A stretch of DNA of 51,848 bases from CAVQEK01 sp964596645 (GCA_964596645.1 CAZQVB010000033.1:1-51848); one strand, 5' to 3'. Numbered from the stretch's first letter, positions 35,609 to 44,496 are shown. Notes: generated by a model from the sequence alone, not told the origin. Program-made: numbers and translations.

Positions 35609-36688
35609 ATGAAAATAAAATCAATAGACGTCTGGAAGAAGAATCTGGGCAATAAACGGCCGTACACCATTGCCTTTAAGACCGTAGGCGATGTGGACAA
35701 TGTATTTGTAAAAATAAACCTGGAAGACGGTACCTACGGGCTGGGCAGCGGCAATCCCAGTCAGCAGGTGGTGGGGGAGTCGTTGGACGATACCCTGAAC
35801 ACACTGTCTGACGATAATCTGCAGTTTCTACTCGGGCGCGACATTCGGCATTTTTATGAGCTTTTGGATGAGGTGCGTACCCGATTTCCCAAAACACCTG
35901 CCGCCCGGGCCGCACTCGACATCGCCATGCATGACGCCTTCACCAAGCTTTTGGGCATTCCCCTGGGTGCATTTCTCGGTCAAAAAATATCCACAATGGC
36001 CACCTCGGTGACGATTGGGATAAAAAGCGTGGCCGACACCATTGAGGAGGCACAGGAATACTACGATATGGGCTTTCGGGTGATCAAGGTAAAGACAGGC
36101 AGTGATCTGGACGAAGACATTGAGCGCATGGCCAAGCTGCGCGAGCAGTTCGGTAATGAATTTGTAATCCGTGTAGACGCCAATCAAGGATACGACGAGG
36201 CTGCACTGAAGCGGTTCTACAACGACACCCTGAGCATGGATATAGAGCTGATCGAGCAACCTGTAAAGGCCTCAGCCATAGCGCTGCTCAAAAATCTGCC
36301 CGAAGAAATAAAAGCGCTGATAGCCGCCGACGAAAGCCTGCTGACACCGGAAGATGCTTTCATACTCGCCGCACCCCCTGCTGCCAGCGGCATATTCAAT
36401 ATAAAGCTCATGAAATCGGGCGGTGTATACCCCGGCAGGCTCATCGCGCATATTGCCAACGCGGCCGGTATATCGCTTATGTGGGGATGCAATGATGAAA
36501 GCGCCATCAGCATCACCGCAGCCTTGCACGCCGGCCTGTCTTTCCCCAACACCAAATACCTCGATCTCGACGGCAGCCTCGACCTGGTGGTAGACGTGGT
36601 GCGTGAAGGGTTCAAGATCAACAATGGGTATATGACCATCACCGATCGCCCCGGTCTGGGTGTGGAGCTGTTGGAGGGTAGTCATTAG
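35609..36688 (+). CDS. Enolase-superfamily dipeptide epimerase (L-Ala-D/L-Glu epimerase or DgcA type)
   Basis: A 359-residue mandelate-racemase/enolase-superfamily protein. Catalytic and metal residues are in place: Lys160 and Lys162 in VIKVKTG, Asp190 in RVDANQG, Glu216 in IEQPV, Asp241 in AADES, and Lys266/Lys269 in NIKLMKSGG. The barrel end has the D-x-D motif (Asp319, Asp321 in LDLDG) that in dipeptide epimerases holds the substrate ammonium group. Two roles fit: epimerising L-Ala-D-Glu to L-Ala-L-Glu, as YcjG does beside the M14 amidase MpaA in E. coli, or racemising N-acetyl-D-Glu as DgcA partnered with DgcN. Both neighbour types are present here, so sequence alone does not decide. Confidence 0.9.
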   Translation: MKIKSIDVWKKNLGNKRPYTIAFKTVGDVDNVFVKINLEDGTYGLGSGNPSQQVVGESLDDTLNTLSDDNLQFLLGRDIRHFYELLDEVRTRFPKTPAARAALDIAMHDAFTKLLGIPLGAFLGQKISTMATSVTIGIKSVADTIEEAQEYYDMGFRVIKVKTGSDLDEDIERMAKLREQFGNEFVIRVDANQGYDEAALKRFYNDTLSMDIELIEQPVKASAIALLKNLPEEIKALIAADESLLTPEDAFILAAPPAASGIFNIKLMKSGGVYPGRLIAHIANAAGISLMWGCNDESAISITAALHAGLSFPNTKYLDLDGSLDLVVDVVREGFKINNGYMTITDRPGLGVELLEGSH

Positions 36689-36789
36689 CACACATCCCCA
36701 TATAAAATTGCAATGATGGCAACAGCACGCGCTACCAGACAAATCCAGATGGTTATATTGCCACATTAATTGCCTTACAACCTGTTTTG

Positions 36790-37728
36790 ATGAATCAATC
36801 AAAGGAAACCATGATTGCCGTAGAGGACGTGCACAAGCACTTCAAGGAGGTGAAAGCAGTGGATGGAGTCGATCTGGAGATCTGCCGGGGGGAGTATCTG
36901 GCACTGCTGGGCCCCAATGGCGCCGGCAAAACAACCCTGGTAGAAATGATCGAGGGCATACAAAAACCCGACAAGGGCCGCATCACCATAGTAGGCAAAA
37001 GCTGGAACGGCAACGAAGATGCACTGCACCGCATCATTGGCCTGTCGCTGCAGGAAACACGCTTCATCGACAAGCTGCGGGTAGAGGAAACACTCAGGCT
37101 GTTCAGCACCTTCTACGGGTTGAAGCGCCAGCGCATAGAAGAAGTACTTGACCTGGTAAACCTGCAGGAGAAGCGGCGCGCCTTTGTGGTCAATCTTAGC
37201 GGCGGCCAGCGACAGCGGCTGGCGCTGGGCATAGCGCTGATCAACCGGCCTCAGATTTTGCTGCTCGATGAGCCCACCACAGGCCTCGACCCCACAGCGC
37301 GCCGTGAGGTGTGGGATATCCTTACAAAACTCAAAAAACAGGGCACCACCATGATCCTCACCACGCACTACATGGAAGAAGCCTCCTATCTTTGCGACCG
37401 TATCGTAATCATGGATCAGGGTAAAATACTGGCCAAAGGCAGTCTGGACGAGTTGCTTTCCGAGCATGTAAGTGGGGAGATCATCGAATTTGCGGTGGAG
37501 GGTGATTTGTCTCAAGATCAGTTGCCATATGGCGATGGGGTGCTGAAGATGGAGTACGATGTGAACACAGGCCGGGGAGAGATTGTGGTGAAAGATTTGG
37601 TGGCGTATCTGCCGGAACTGCTGAGTGCCACGAGCAGCCATGGCGCCCGGCTCATCGATCTGGAATGCCGCAAGATGACCCTCGACGATCTTTTTATTGC
37701 CATGACCGGCAGACACCTCAGTGAATAA
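36790..37728 (+). CDS. ABC transporter ATP-binding protein (ABC-2 exporter type)
   Basis: The start is the ATG at 36790; a TTG one codon earlier is unnecessary. The 312-residue ATPase has Walker A GPNGAGKTT, the Q-loop in LSLQETRF, signature LSGGQRQRLALG, Walker B ILLLDEPTTGLDP and the H-loop in LTTHYMEEA. The order and the C-terminal extension are those of CcmA/DrrA-type exporters of drugs, lipids or polysaccharides. It pairs with the permease 3 bp downstream. Its place in the peptidase locus could mean export of a product or a resistance function, but no substrate is visible. Confidence 0.94.
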   Translation: MNQSKETMIAVEDVHKHFKEVKAVDGVDLEICRGEYLALLGPNGAGKTTLVEMIEGIQKPDKGRITIVGKSWNGNEDALHRIIGLSLQETRFIDKLRVEETLRLFSTFYGLKRQRIEEVLDLVNLQEKRRAFVVNLSGGQRQRLALGIALINRPQILLLDEPTTGLDPTARREVWDILTKLKKQGTTMILTTHYMEEASYLCDRIVIMDQGKILAKGSLDELLSEHVSGEIIEFAVEGDLSQDQLPYGDGVLKMEYDVNTGRGEIVVKDLVAYLPELLSATSSHGARLIDLECRKMTLDDLFIAMTGRHLSE

Positions 37729-37731
37729 ATT

Positions 37732-38817
37732 ATGATTCAGCAAATCCTTCAACTTGTACTGGCTCAGTTCAAAGAATTTATACGTGAGCCCGGTGTCATA
37801 TTCTGGGCCGTACTTTTTCCTATTCTTATGGCATGGGGGCTGGGCATTGCCTTCACCACCACCAGCAAAACTGTGCGCAATGTAGCCGTGGTGGGTATGG
37901 AGAATGAACAGAGCGATGCTTTGCAACGCCACATCAGCGCGCTAAATACTGAGGGGGGGCAACCGTTGCTGGAGCTAGGAAGCGAAAAAATGGGCATTAC
38001 GGAATACCGCTTCCACCCGGTGATCTGGGATGAGGCAATCGACCAGCTCAAACGCGGCGAAGTCAACATGATCTTGGACCTGAGGGCCGACTCCCTGCTG
38101 TATCATTTCGACCCGCTCAATCCCGAGGCACAACTGGCCTATTTGCAACTGAGTGGGGCAGCAGCCGGCCGGCAGGCTACCACGCAGGAGGCCAGCATAC
38201 AACCACTCACCCAGGTAGGCACACGCTACATCGATTTTCTGGTACCCGGCCTTATCGCGTTCAACGTCATGATGTCGTGCATGTGGGGCATCAGCTATGG
38301 GCTCATTGACAAAAGAATGAAAAAGTTGCTGCGGAGAATGGTGGCTACACCCATGCGCAAGTCGAGCTTTTTGATCGCACAGTTTCTGGCTCGTTTCACG
38401 CTTGGCGTTATAGAGGCCGTGTTGCTTATCGCATTTGCCTATTGGTATTTCGATGTGCGCATAGAAGGTAGTCTGGCCGGCTTGTTCCTCATCTTTCTCG
38501 CCGGCAATATTGCCTTTACAGGTCTCGCCATACTGATATCCTCACGCACCGCCAAGACAGAAGTCGGCAACGGAATGATCAATGCCGTGGTGCTGCCAAT
38601 GATGATCCTTTCCGGAATTTTTTTCAGTTATCACAACTTCCCCGACTGGGCTATTGCTTTCATCGAATGGCTGCCGCTTACCCTGTTGGCCGACAACATA
38701 CGGAGCATTTTTATAGAAGGCGACAGCCTCGTACAGGTGATCATGCCTACGCTGGTGTTGGTTGGTTTCGGCCTGATCACTTTCTTCGCCGGGCTGCGCA
38801 TATACAAATGGTACTGA
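37732..38817 (+). CDS. ABC-2 type transporter permease
   Basis: A 361-residue inner-membrane protein. One N-terminal helix (VIFWAVLFPILMAWGLGIAF) is followed by a periplasmic domain of about 130 residues, then five hydrophobic segments (FLVPGLIAFNVMMSCMWGIS, FTLGVIEAVLLIAFAYWYF, GLFLIFLAGNIAFTGLAIL, MINAVVLPMMILSGIFF, VIMPTLVLVGFGLITFF). This is the YhhJ/DrrB-like half-transporter architecture. The gene lies 3 bp after the ATPase gene, so the two are certainly co-transcribed and form one exporter as a dimer of each. Confidence 0.92.
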   Translation: MIQQILQLVLAQFKEFIREPGVIFWAVLFPILMAWGLGIAFTTTSKTVRNVAVVGMENEQSDALQRHISALNTEGGQPLLELGSEKMGITEYRFHPVIWDEAIDQLKRGEVNMILDLRADSLLYHFDPLNPEAQLAYLQLSGAAAGRQATTQEASIQPLTQVGTRYIDFLVPGLIAFNVMMSCMWGISYGLIDKRMKKLLRRMVATPMRKSSFLIAQFLARFTLGVIEAVLLIAFAYWYFDVRIEGSLAGLFLIFLAGNIAFTGLAILISSRTAKTEVGNGMINAVVLPMMILSGIFFSYHNFPDWAIAFIEWLPLTLLADNIRSIFIEGDSLVQVIMPTLVLVGFGLITFFAGLRIYKWY

Positions 38818-38909
38818 GCAGGCATATTACCAATCGTATCGCCTGGATTTCATCTGTATAATCAGCATTTTGCTTCATCATAAGTACAGATCACAACCAG
38901 TAGCTACAA

Positions 38910-39884
38910 GTGAAAAACGCTTCCGAAAAGATATGCATCAGTGGTGTAATACACAGCGCTGCGGCAGACATGCTCAGCGCCAATGGGTACCAGGTATCCA
39001 TCTGGTCTGCTTCCCACCGGCCCGCAGCCTCCGAGCTGGCCCACTTCTGCCAAGGCGCCGCCGGACTTATTTCCCTATGGACTGACGCCATCGACGCACA
39101 TCTGTTTCAACAGTGCCCATCGCTGAAGGTAGTGTGCAACTACGCCGCCGGATATAACAATATGCATATAGAGGATGCCCGGCAGCACCAGGTGGTGCTG
39201 TGCAACACGCCGGGGGTACTTACCGAGGCTACAGCAGATTTTTCCTTTTTGCTGCTGCAGGCGCTGGCGCGGCAACTGGTGCCGAGTGTAGAATTTATCA
39301 AAAACAATCGTTGGCATGGCTTCGATCCGCTCGGGCACATGGGTACAGATCTCCGAGGGAAAATATTGGGCATTGTGGGAATGGGTAATATGGGTTTTGA
39401 AATGGCCCGCCTTTGCCACGCAGCTTTTCACATGCCGGTGCTGTACAACGCCCGAAGTGCCAAGCCCGAGGCAGAAAAGCAGCTCGGCGCCAGGCAGTGC
39501 AGTTTCGAACAACTGTTGGCAGAGGCTGATGTGGTGTCGGTGCACGTAGACCTCAATGACTCTACCCGGCATATGTTTGACTATGACGCCTTCAGCAAGA
39601 TGAAGAAAACGGCATTGTTTATCAATACCGCCAGAGGTCCGGTGCACAAAGAAGAGGACTTGATCTGCGCCCTTGAGCAAAAGGAAATAGCCGGTGCCGC
39701 ACTGGATGTGTGCGACCCTGAGCCTATGCACATAAACAACCCGCTGCTGAGCATGAAGCAGGTCATTGTGACACCCCACATTGCCTCGTCTACCGAGGCC
39801 ACCCGTAGTAAGATGGCAGAAATGGCCGCACAAAGCATCATTGATGTGCTCAGTGGAAAGCAGCCCGAGAACAGGCTCACTTAG
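38910..39884 (+). CDS. D-isomer-specific 2-hydroxyacid dehydrogenase
   Basis: A 324-residue NAD(P)-dependent dehydrogenase of the D-2-hydroxyacid family (glycerate/glyoxylate/hydroxypyruvate reductases, D-lactate dehydrogenases). The start is a GTG at 38910. Nucleotide-binding motif: ILGIVGMGNMGFEMA. Catalytic residues are Arg in INTARGPVHKEEDL, Glu in DVCDPEPMH and His in VTPHIASSTEATR. The sequence is most like glyoxylate/hydroxypyruvate reductases. It lies 92 bp behind the permease on the same strand and may be the last gene of the peptidase locus, or independent. Confidence 0.92.
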   Translation: MKNASEKICISGVIHSAAADMLSANGYQVSIWSASHRPAASELAHFCQGAAGLISLWTDAIDAHLFQQCPSLKVVCNYAAGYNNMHIEDARQHQVVLCNTPGVLTEATADFSFLLLQALARQLVPSVEFIKNNRWHGFDPLGHMGTDLRGKILGIVGMGNMGFEMARLCHAAFHMPVLYNARSAKPEAEKQLGARQCSFEQLLAEADVVSVHVDLNDSTRHMFDYDAFSKMKKTALFINTARGPVHKEEDLICALEQKEIAGAALDVCDPEPMHINNPLLSMKQVIVTPHIASSTEATRSKMAEMAAQSIIDVLSGKQPENRLT

Positions 39885-39968
39885 TTTGTGCTATTGGTGG
39901 CCTGTTGAAGGTGCTTCAATGCGTTGTACAAATGCTTTTTTGAATTCCACTCCCACCATTACCTTTTG

Positions 39969-40319
39969 CTAAAACATCCAGTCCAGAATGCCCCAGGCTA
40001 TAGCCAGAAAGATGGCCAGGTACAGGGAGTAAGAAAGCCCTTTGGTGTCGAAGTCGTCGCGCATACGGTCTATGATTTCAATGATGATGGCATACGCGAT
40101 CGTGCGGGTGATGATACCCAGGCCGACCAGCCAAAGCAGGCCTAGTGTAAGCACGTTGAGCAGAAAAGTAATCAGCCAGCCGATCAGAAAACCAACTACG
40201 ATGATCCAGAAGGAAGTCCAGAAAGCTGCCTTGATGTCTTTGATATAAATGCCGCTGGTGAGCTTCGCTGCTGCAGCGATGATGAGCGGCGTTACGATGA
40301 GTTGAAGTAAAAAGTCCAT
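39969..40319 (-). CDS. Holin-like membrane protein (phage holin family 4 type)
   Basis: A 116-residue inner-membrane protein with about four hydrophobic segments (LLQLIVTPLIIAAAAKL, FWTSFWIIVVGFLIGWLITF, LGLLWLVGLGIITRTIAYAI, YSLYLAIFLAIAWGILDW). It matches the pattern of the phage_holin_4_2 superfamily, which is widespread in chromosomes outside phages. The loop RMRDDFDTKGLSYS is polar. No phage genes surround it, so lysis is unlikely to be its role. It is convergent with the dehydrogenase gene. Confidence 0.75.
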   Translation of the reverse strand: MDFLLQLIVTPLIIAAAAKLTSGIYIKDIKAAFWTSFWIIVVGFLIGWLITFLLNVLTLGLLWLVGLGIITRTIAYAIIIEIIDRMRDDFDTKGLSYSLYLAIFLAIAWGILDWMF

Positions 40320-40468
40320 GGCCGCCCTTCATCAAAAAAAGACCCATAGTGCAAATCACAGCCATTTGGTCATTCTTCTGTGGAAATGCATCGAGACTAT
40401 ACACTTTTTCATACGGAAGTTGTGTAATTTTTTCCGCAGTGATGGCAGGTGATGAATTCCGAAAGGTA

Positions 40469-43369
40469 TCAGAGCCGCTGCAGCGGAATGAAGAATTCGA
40501 ACAGATGATCGCGTGGGCTCACATCATTTTCATTCATCAAATAACTATACCTGAAGCCGAAGGTAATGGGCAGTTCGTTGAAAATATTGGTGTCGAAGAT
40601 CAGTTCGCCACCAGTCGAATTGTACATGCTCCGGAACTGGCTGTCGCCAACTGGGAAGTGCGCCCGGGAATAATCAAAAAACGCATTGGCACGGATGCGA
40701 TACAAATAAATGATGCCGGCAACACCGAAGTCGGGATAGGTGATGGGAAGGTGATAGTTGAATCCCAGCTTGTATATTTTGTCATATCTCTGCTGGCCGT
40801 TGAGCCTGGGCGGGTCGTAGCCTCTGGCATACATGAAGTTGTCGCCGAATGTATAGCCTTCGTTTCTTTCCACTTGCTGGTACGACCCCTGGATCACCAC
40901 ATTGTGGTTGGCGGCCAGGCCAGGCAGCGAGAATTCTGAGTCGGCATACCACTGCCGATTTTGCCGCCCATCTATCGAGTGTCGATAGCGCATCTGAATA
41001 AACTGCCCGAAAGGAGAAAAAATGTTCTGCAAGGCCTTCAGTCGTGCATTGCGAAAGAATACCTGATGGTCCAGCGATGGATAGCCAAAGCTTTCCAGCG
41101 CCTCCGGATTTAACTCCAGCCCCTCTACCGACACATCGCGCAGCCGCTGATTGGTCACCGAGGTATAGGAGAAATGCGTGGCCAGCTGCATGGAGCGCAG
41201 ATACAGGCCGCGACTCAGATTGAGTGGCACGGCAACGCCCGGCCGTATTTGCCACTCCTGCCATGTGAGCCGGGCACTGGCTGCAGGGCGGTTTTCCAAC
41301 GGAATACTGATCTGCTGACTCCGCGGTGCAAAGTGGGCACTGAAAGACAGCACCGGAAAATATTGTGCATAGTCTGCATTGAAGAAGTAGGTGACGTCAT
41401 CGTCGTTCCGGTTGTAGCGGGCGCCGACTTGCATGGCCAGCGTATTCAGCACATTTTGCGACTGCAGGGCCAGCTCATAGTTCGGGTCTTCCACAAAGGC
41501 ACTCCAGCTGTGTATGTTGAGCAGGCCCTTGCTCAGTGGGTACTTTTTAGTATCGAATGTGCGATTGTCGATTCGGCCAATGATATTGCCCTGAGGTTCC
41601 ATGCTGCTCAGCGGTTGTTGCGCCTCCTCGCTCTGTAGTGCTCTTGGTGTGACGGTCGTCCACGTGCTTGCATTCAGTTCAATCTGCTCCAACCGCTGGC
41701 CTGTCGGCCCTATGGTGCTGTAGATCAGCGCCTGGCCCGATGGCGACAAGGCCGGATCGTACGCACCGGTGGCCCTGCTGGTTATTTTATACACTTCCGC
41801 CTGCCCTGGTTGCACGGCGTATACATCATCCATACCTCCATACGAAGCGGTAAAAAACACATGATCGCCCTGCACAAAAGGCGCTTCTATCACGTGCTGT
41901 GTAAAAGGTGTAATGGCATCCATCATGCCGGTGGCCGCATCTACCGCCAGCAGTGCCATCCGGCCTATGCTGTCGCGGGCGGCCACATATATTGTATTGT
42001 CGTCGGCCGACCAGCGCGGCCGGGAGAAGAACAGGTTGTCGGGGTTGGGCAGGGCGCGCAACAGGCTGCCATCGCGCGCATCGAGTATGTGCAGGGCATG
42101 CTGCAGTGCAGGGCTGGTATGAAAAGCCACAATCATGTCGCCATTGTGGGCTATTTCCGGAGAAAAGTATTTACTGCGTGAGGTCAGTCTGGTGCGTTCT
42201 CCTTTGGCCATATCGTACAGCACTATGTCGGAGTAGTCTTTCCAGCCCCATCGCGGGTTGTACTGCACTTCAGTCCAGGCCAGTGTGCTGTCAGTCAACG
42301 TGTAATATTCTTCCAGAGACAAGCCGCGGTTGGTGATCAGCGACTCGCGGCCCTGAATATCTACATGATAAAAGCCACCTATCTTTTTATAACTTCTTTT
42401 ATAGGTGATCAAAGAGCCGTTGTGCAGGTAGTAGGGATGGCGATAAAAGGAGACAGTACGTGCGTCGCCGGCAGGTGTGATCTGTTGCGCCGGCTGCGGA
42501 GTGAGCGCAGCTGTGGTATGGGTCCAAAGGCTGTCGTAGTACTGCATGGCTTGCCGGTAAAAGCCCGCAGTACCCACACCGGTGCGCTGCCTGAGTGCGG
42601 AAGAAAACGGATAAAGAGGCATGCTGTACCTGCCGGCATCCCTGAGCACACCTTTCCAAAAGTCGGGGCGATAGCGCTCCCGGCCGTATTGAGTAAGCAG
42701 GTAGCCCAGCTCGTAGTGGTCGGGCACCAAATCTTTGAAGGAGCCATTGCGTGCCTTCACGTAAGGGTAGGTGACGTCGTGCAGCAGCAGCGACTTGTAT
42801 GTATTGTAAAACGCCGGTATGCGGCCACGGCCCTGGCCTGTGAGTCCTGTTTCGTAGGCCACAGCATCGCCTTCCGAAAACCAGTCCGGTATGCTCATGT
42901 TCATCATCAGGCTCCAGCCTACCTCACCGGTAAGCCAGTATACGACGTTGGTGAGGCCGCGCCGCGCGTTGCTGTATTGCAGGGCATGGCGGTACTCATG
43001 TATCGACAGCACATCGAGCCAGTTGGAGCCTATGGCATAAGGATTTTGTGGGGCAGTAAGAAAAAATTCAGACCGAAACGGTGCCAGCCCTACATAGCCG
43101 TTGGGTATTACGGTCTGGTTTTGCAGTACCACGTCCAATTTACTACTGCGTTCGCCAATGGTAGCCAGGGCGTTCCTGTTGAGGTAGTGAATGGTGTTGG
43201 CTACGCGTTGGGCCTGGTGCTCCAGGCCCAGTGGAAATATAACCCGTACCGTGTCGGTGTCGATCTGGCGAAAGCGCTGTGCCGGTGGATTGCCACCAAA
43301 CTCCTGCGCGTAGCTGTGTACAGTAAGTATGATAAACAACAGGCCGATGAGGGGGCGTAAGTAAAGCAT
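40469..43369 (-). CDS. Giant exported protein: MA-like zinc protease, TolB-like propeller and C-terminal beta-barrel
   Basis: A 966-residue protein with a signal peptide (MLYLRPLIGLLFIILTVHSYAQ). The N-terminal part holds a gluzincin site: His124-Glu125 and His128 in SIHEYRHALQ, with the probable third ligand Glu166 in WFSEGDAVAYE. Residues about 300-620 repeat propeller-like strands (LFFSRPRWSADDNTIYVAAR, AYDPALSPSGQALIYS) as in TolB/WD40-type blades. The last 300 or so residues alternate polar and aromatic residues and end in LFEFFIPLQRL, an outer-membrane barrel pattern. It may be a barrel-anchored surface or periplasmic protease. It is the second of two minus-strand genes, with the acyltransferase gene upstream. 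Confidence 0.82.
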   Translation of the reverse strand: MLYLRPLIGLLFIILTVHSYAQEFGGNPPAQRFRQIDTDTVRVIFPLGLEHQAQRVANTIHYLNRNALATIGERSSKLDVVLQNQTVIPNGYVGLAPFRSEFFLTAPQNPYAIGSNWLDVLSIHEYRHALQYSNARRGLTNVVYWLTGEVGWSLMMNMSIPDWFSEGDAVAYETGLTGQGRGRIPAFYNTYKSLLLHDVTYPYVKARNGSFKDLVPDHYELGYLLTQYGRERYRPDFWKGVLRDAGRYSMPLYPFSSALRQRTGVGTAGFYRQAMQYYDSLWTHTTAALTPQPAQQITPAGDARTVSFYRHPYYLHNGSLITYKRSYKKIGGFYHVDIQGRESLITNRGLSLEEYYTLTDSTLAWTEVQYNPRWGWKDYSDIVLYDMAKGERTRLTSRSKYFSPEIAHNGDMIVAFHTSPALQHALHILDARDGSLLRALPNPDNLFFSRPRWSADDNTIYVAARDSIGRMALLAVDAATGMMDAITPFTQHVIEAPFVQGDHVFFTASYGGMDDVYAVQPGQAEVYKITSRATGAYDPALSPSGQALIYSTIGPTGQRLEQIELNASTWTTVTPRALQSEEAQQPLSSMEPQGNIIGRIDNRTFDTKKYPLSKGLLNIHSWSAFVEDPNYELALQSQNVLNTLAMQVGARYNRNDDDVTYFFNADYAQYFPVLSFSAHFAPRSQQISIPLENRPAASARLTWQEWQIRPGVAVPLNLSRGLYLRSMQLATHFSYTSVTNQRLRDVSVEGLELNPEALESFGYPSLDHQVFFRNARLKALQNIFSPFGQFIQMRYRHSIDGRQNRQWYADSEFSLPGLAANHNVVIQGSYQQVERNEGYTFGDNFMYARGYDPPRLNGQQRYDKIYKLGFNYHLPITYPDFGVAGIIYLYRIRANAFFDYSRAHFPVGDSQFRSMYNSTGGELIFDTNIFNELPITFGFRYSYLMNENDVSPRDHLFEFFIPLQRL

Positions 43370-43419
43370 GTCAGGGGCGGAAATTTAGTAAATAATAGCG
43401 CACCGGCTGTTGACCCGGA

Positions 43420-43971
43420 TTAAGCGTGCATATCGAATTTCTCCCCGGTTTTACCCTCCGAACCCACAAAGTAGGCTTTGAGGCGCGGCAGATCCTGGTC
43501 GTATTGGCCAGTAGGTTCGAACGGCTCATAAATACGAATCTCCCGCTTGCCCCAGTCGAAAGCCACCGGGACGATGGGTATGCCAGCTCTGATGGCAATA
43601 TAATAAAACCCGCTTTTCCACTCCTTTACCTGCTTGCGGGTACCTTCCGGCGTAAGCGATATCTTAAATTCATGGGCATTGTTGTACATGGCCACCACCT
43701 GATCGACCAGCTTGGTGCGCTTGGAGCGCTCTACAGGATGCCCGCCCAGCCAGCGAAACAGCCAGCCAATGCCCGGCTTGAATAATGAAGATTTCCCCAG
43801 AAACCCGATTTTTTCCTTTTGTATACCCCGTGCCAGCAGGCCAAGCAAAAAATCCCAGTTGCTGGTATGGGGAGCCACTATCACAATGTACTTCTTCAGG
43901 TACGACGGAAAATGCCCGACAATGCTGAAACGTATGAGTTTGAGTATGGCGCTATAAAAAAACGGAGGCAT
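43420..43971 (-). CDS. 1-acyl-glycerol-3-phosphate acyltransferase-like protein (PlsC family)
   Basis: About 183 residues from the ATG at 43971 (MPPFFYSAILKLIRF); an earlier ATG at 44007 adds 12 doubtful residues. The catalytic H-x4-D motif is in VAPHTSNWDF (His35 and Asp40 from this start), the glycerol-phosphate-binding motif is LTPEGTRK, and IPIVPVAFD is the late motif. It is short, as in Bacteroidota members that acylate lysophospholipid or ornithine-type lipids. It is membrane-associated and probably in phospholipid synthesis. The protease/barrel gene begins 50 bp downstream. Confidence 0.88.
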   Translation of the reverse strand: MPPFFYSAILKLIRFSIVGHFPSYLKKYIVIVAPHTSNWDFLLGLLARGIQKEKIGFLGKSSLFKPGIGWLFRWLGGHPVERSKRTKLVDQVVAMYNNAHEFKISLTPEGTRKQVKEWKSGFYYIAIRAGIPIVPVAFDWGKREIRIYEPFEPTGQYDQDLPRLKAYFVGSEGKTGEKFDMHA

Positions 43972-44085
43972 AAAAGAAGCATTTTTTGTGGCCGGCAAAT
44001 ATAGCAAGAAAGGCTGTCTGAAGTTGTGTGATCAAACCGGCGGCTCTATGGGTGATGTCAAAAAAAATATTTCAGCATGATGGGG

Positions 44086-44093
44086 TATCTTTG
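44086..44093 (+). promoter_or_regulatory. TAnnTTTG promoter element upstream of the broken small gene
   Basis: TATCTTTG is a perfect match to the Bacteroidota -7 box, 41 bp before the ATG at 44135. The -33 position falls in an A run, so the upstream box is poor. Confidence 0.4.
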
Positions 44094-44134
44094 TTTTTTG
44101 CTCAAATTCGATCCTCACCACTAAAGCTCGTTAA

Positions 44135-44496
44135 ATGAACTCATTCGTACGTTTTTTGAAAAGACTGCTGATCGTCCTTCTGCTCTTGGGCATTGTCGTT
44201 CTTATTTTTTTAAATGTCGCCAACTACAGTCAGGGTTTTCGTGCCGGCGTGCCTACTAAGCTTAGCAAGAAGGGCAGCTTAACATAGGCGGCCTCACCAC
44301 CACCTCCGACGGCACCATACCCACGCAATGGGATTTTACCGTAAAGCCCTCGGCCGACAGTGTAGTCAACAAGCTCAACGATGCCATCTTGCAGGGCAGG
44401 AGAGTCAAAATGTTTTATCAGGAAAAATACGTGCGCTTCTTCTGGCTGGGCGACACCAAGTACTTTGTGTACGATGTGGAGTTGCTCACACGGTAG
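44135..44496 (+). pseudogene. Broken gene for a small membrane-anchored Bacteroidota protein (internal deletion with frameshift)
   Basis: From the ATG at 44135 a frame gives an N-terminal membrane anchor (FLKRLLIVLLLLGIVVLIFL), then YSQGFRAGVPTKLSKKG, and stops at 44285. The next frame resumes at 44275 with QLNIGGLTTTSDGTIPTQWD and runs 73 codons through VKMFYQEKYVRFFW and KYFVYDVELLTR to a stop at 44496. Together these match a small conserved Bacteroidota family that normally reads KKGxxFKTYEGQLNxGG across this point; some members carry a misleading 6-phosphogluconate dehydrogenase name. About eight residues are missing at 44272-44275 and the frame is lost. Real decay or an assembly error would look the same. 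Confidence 0.75.

Noticed and set aside
39969..40319. Prophage lysis gene
   Set aside because: Although holin-like, it has no phage neighbours, and this family is common as a chromosomal membrane protein.
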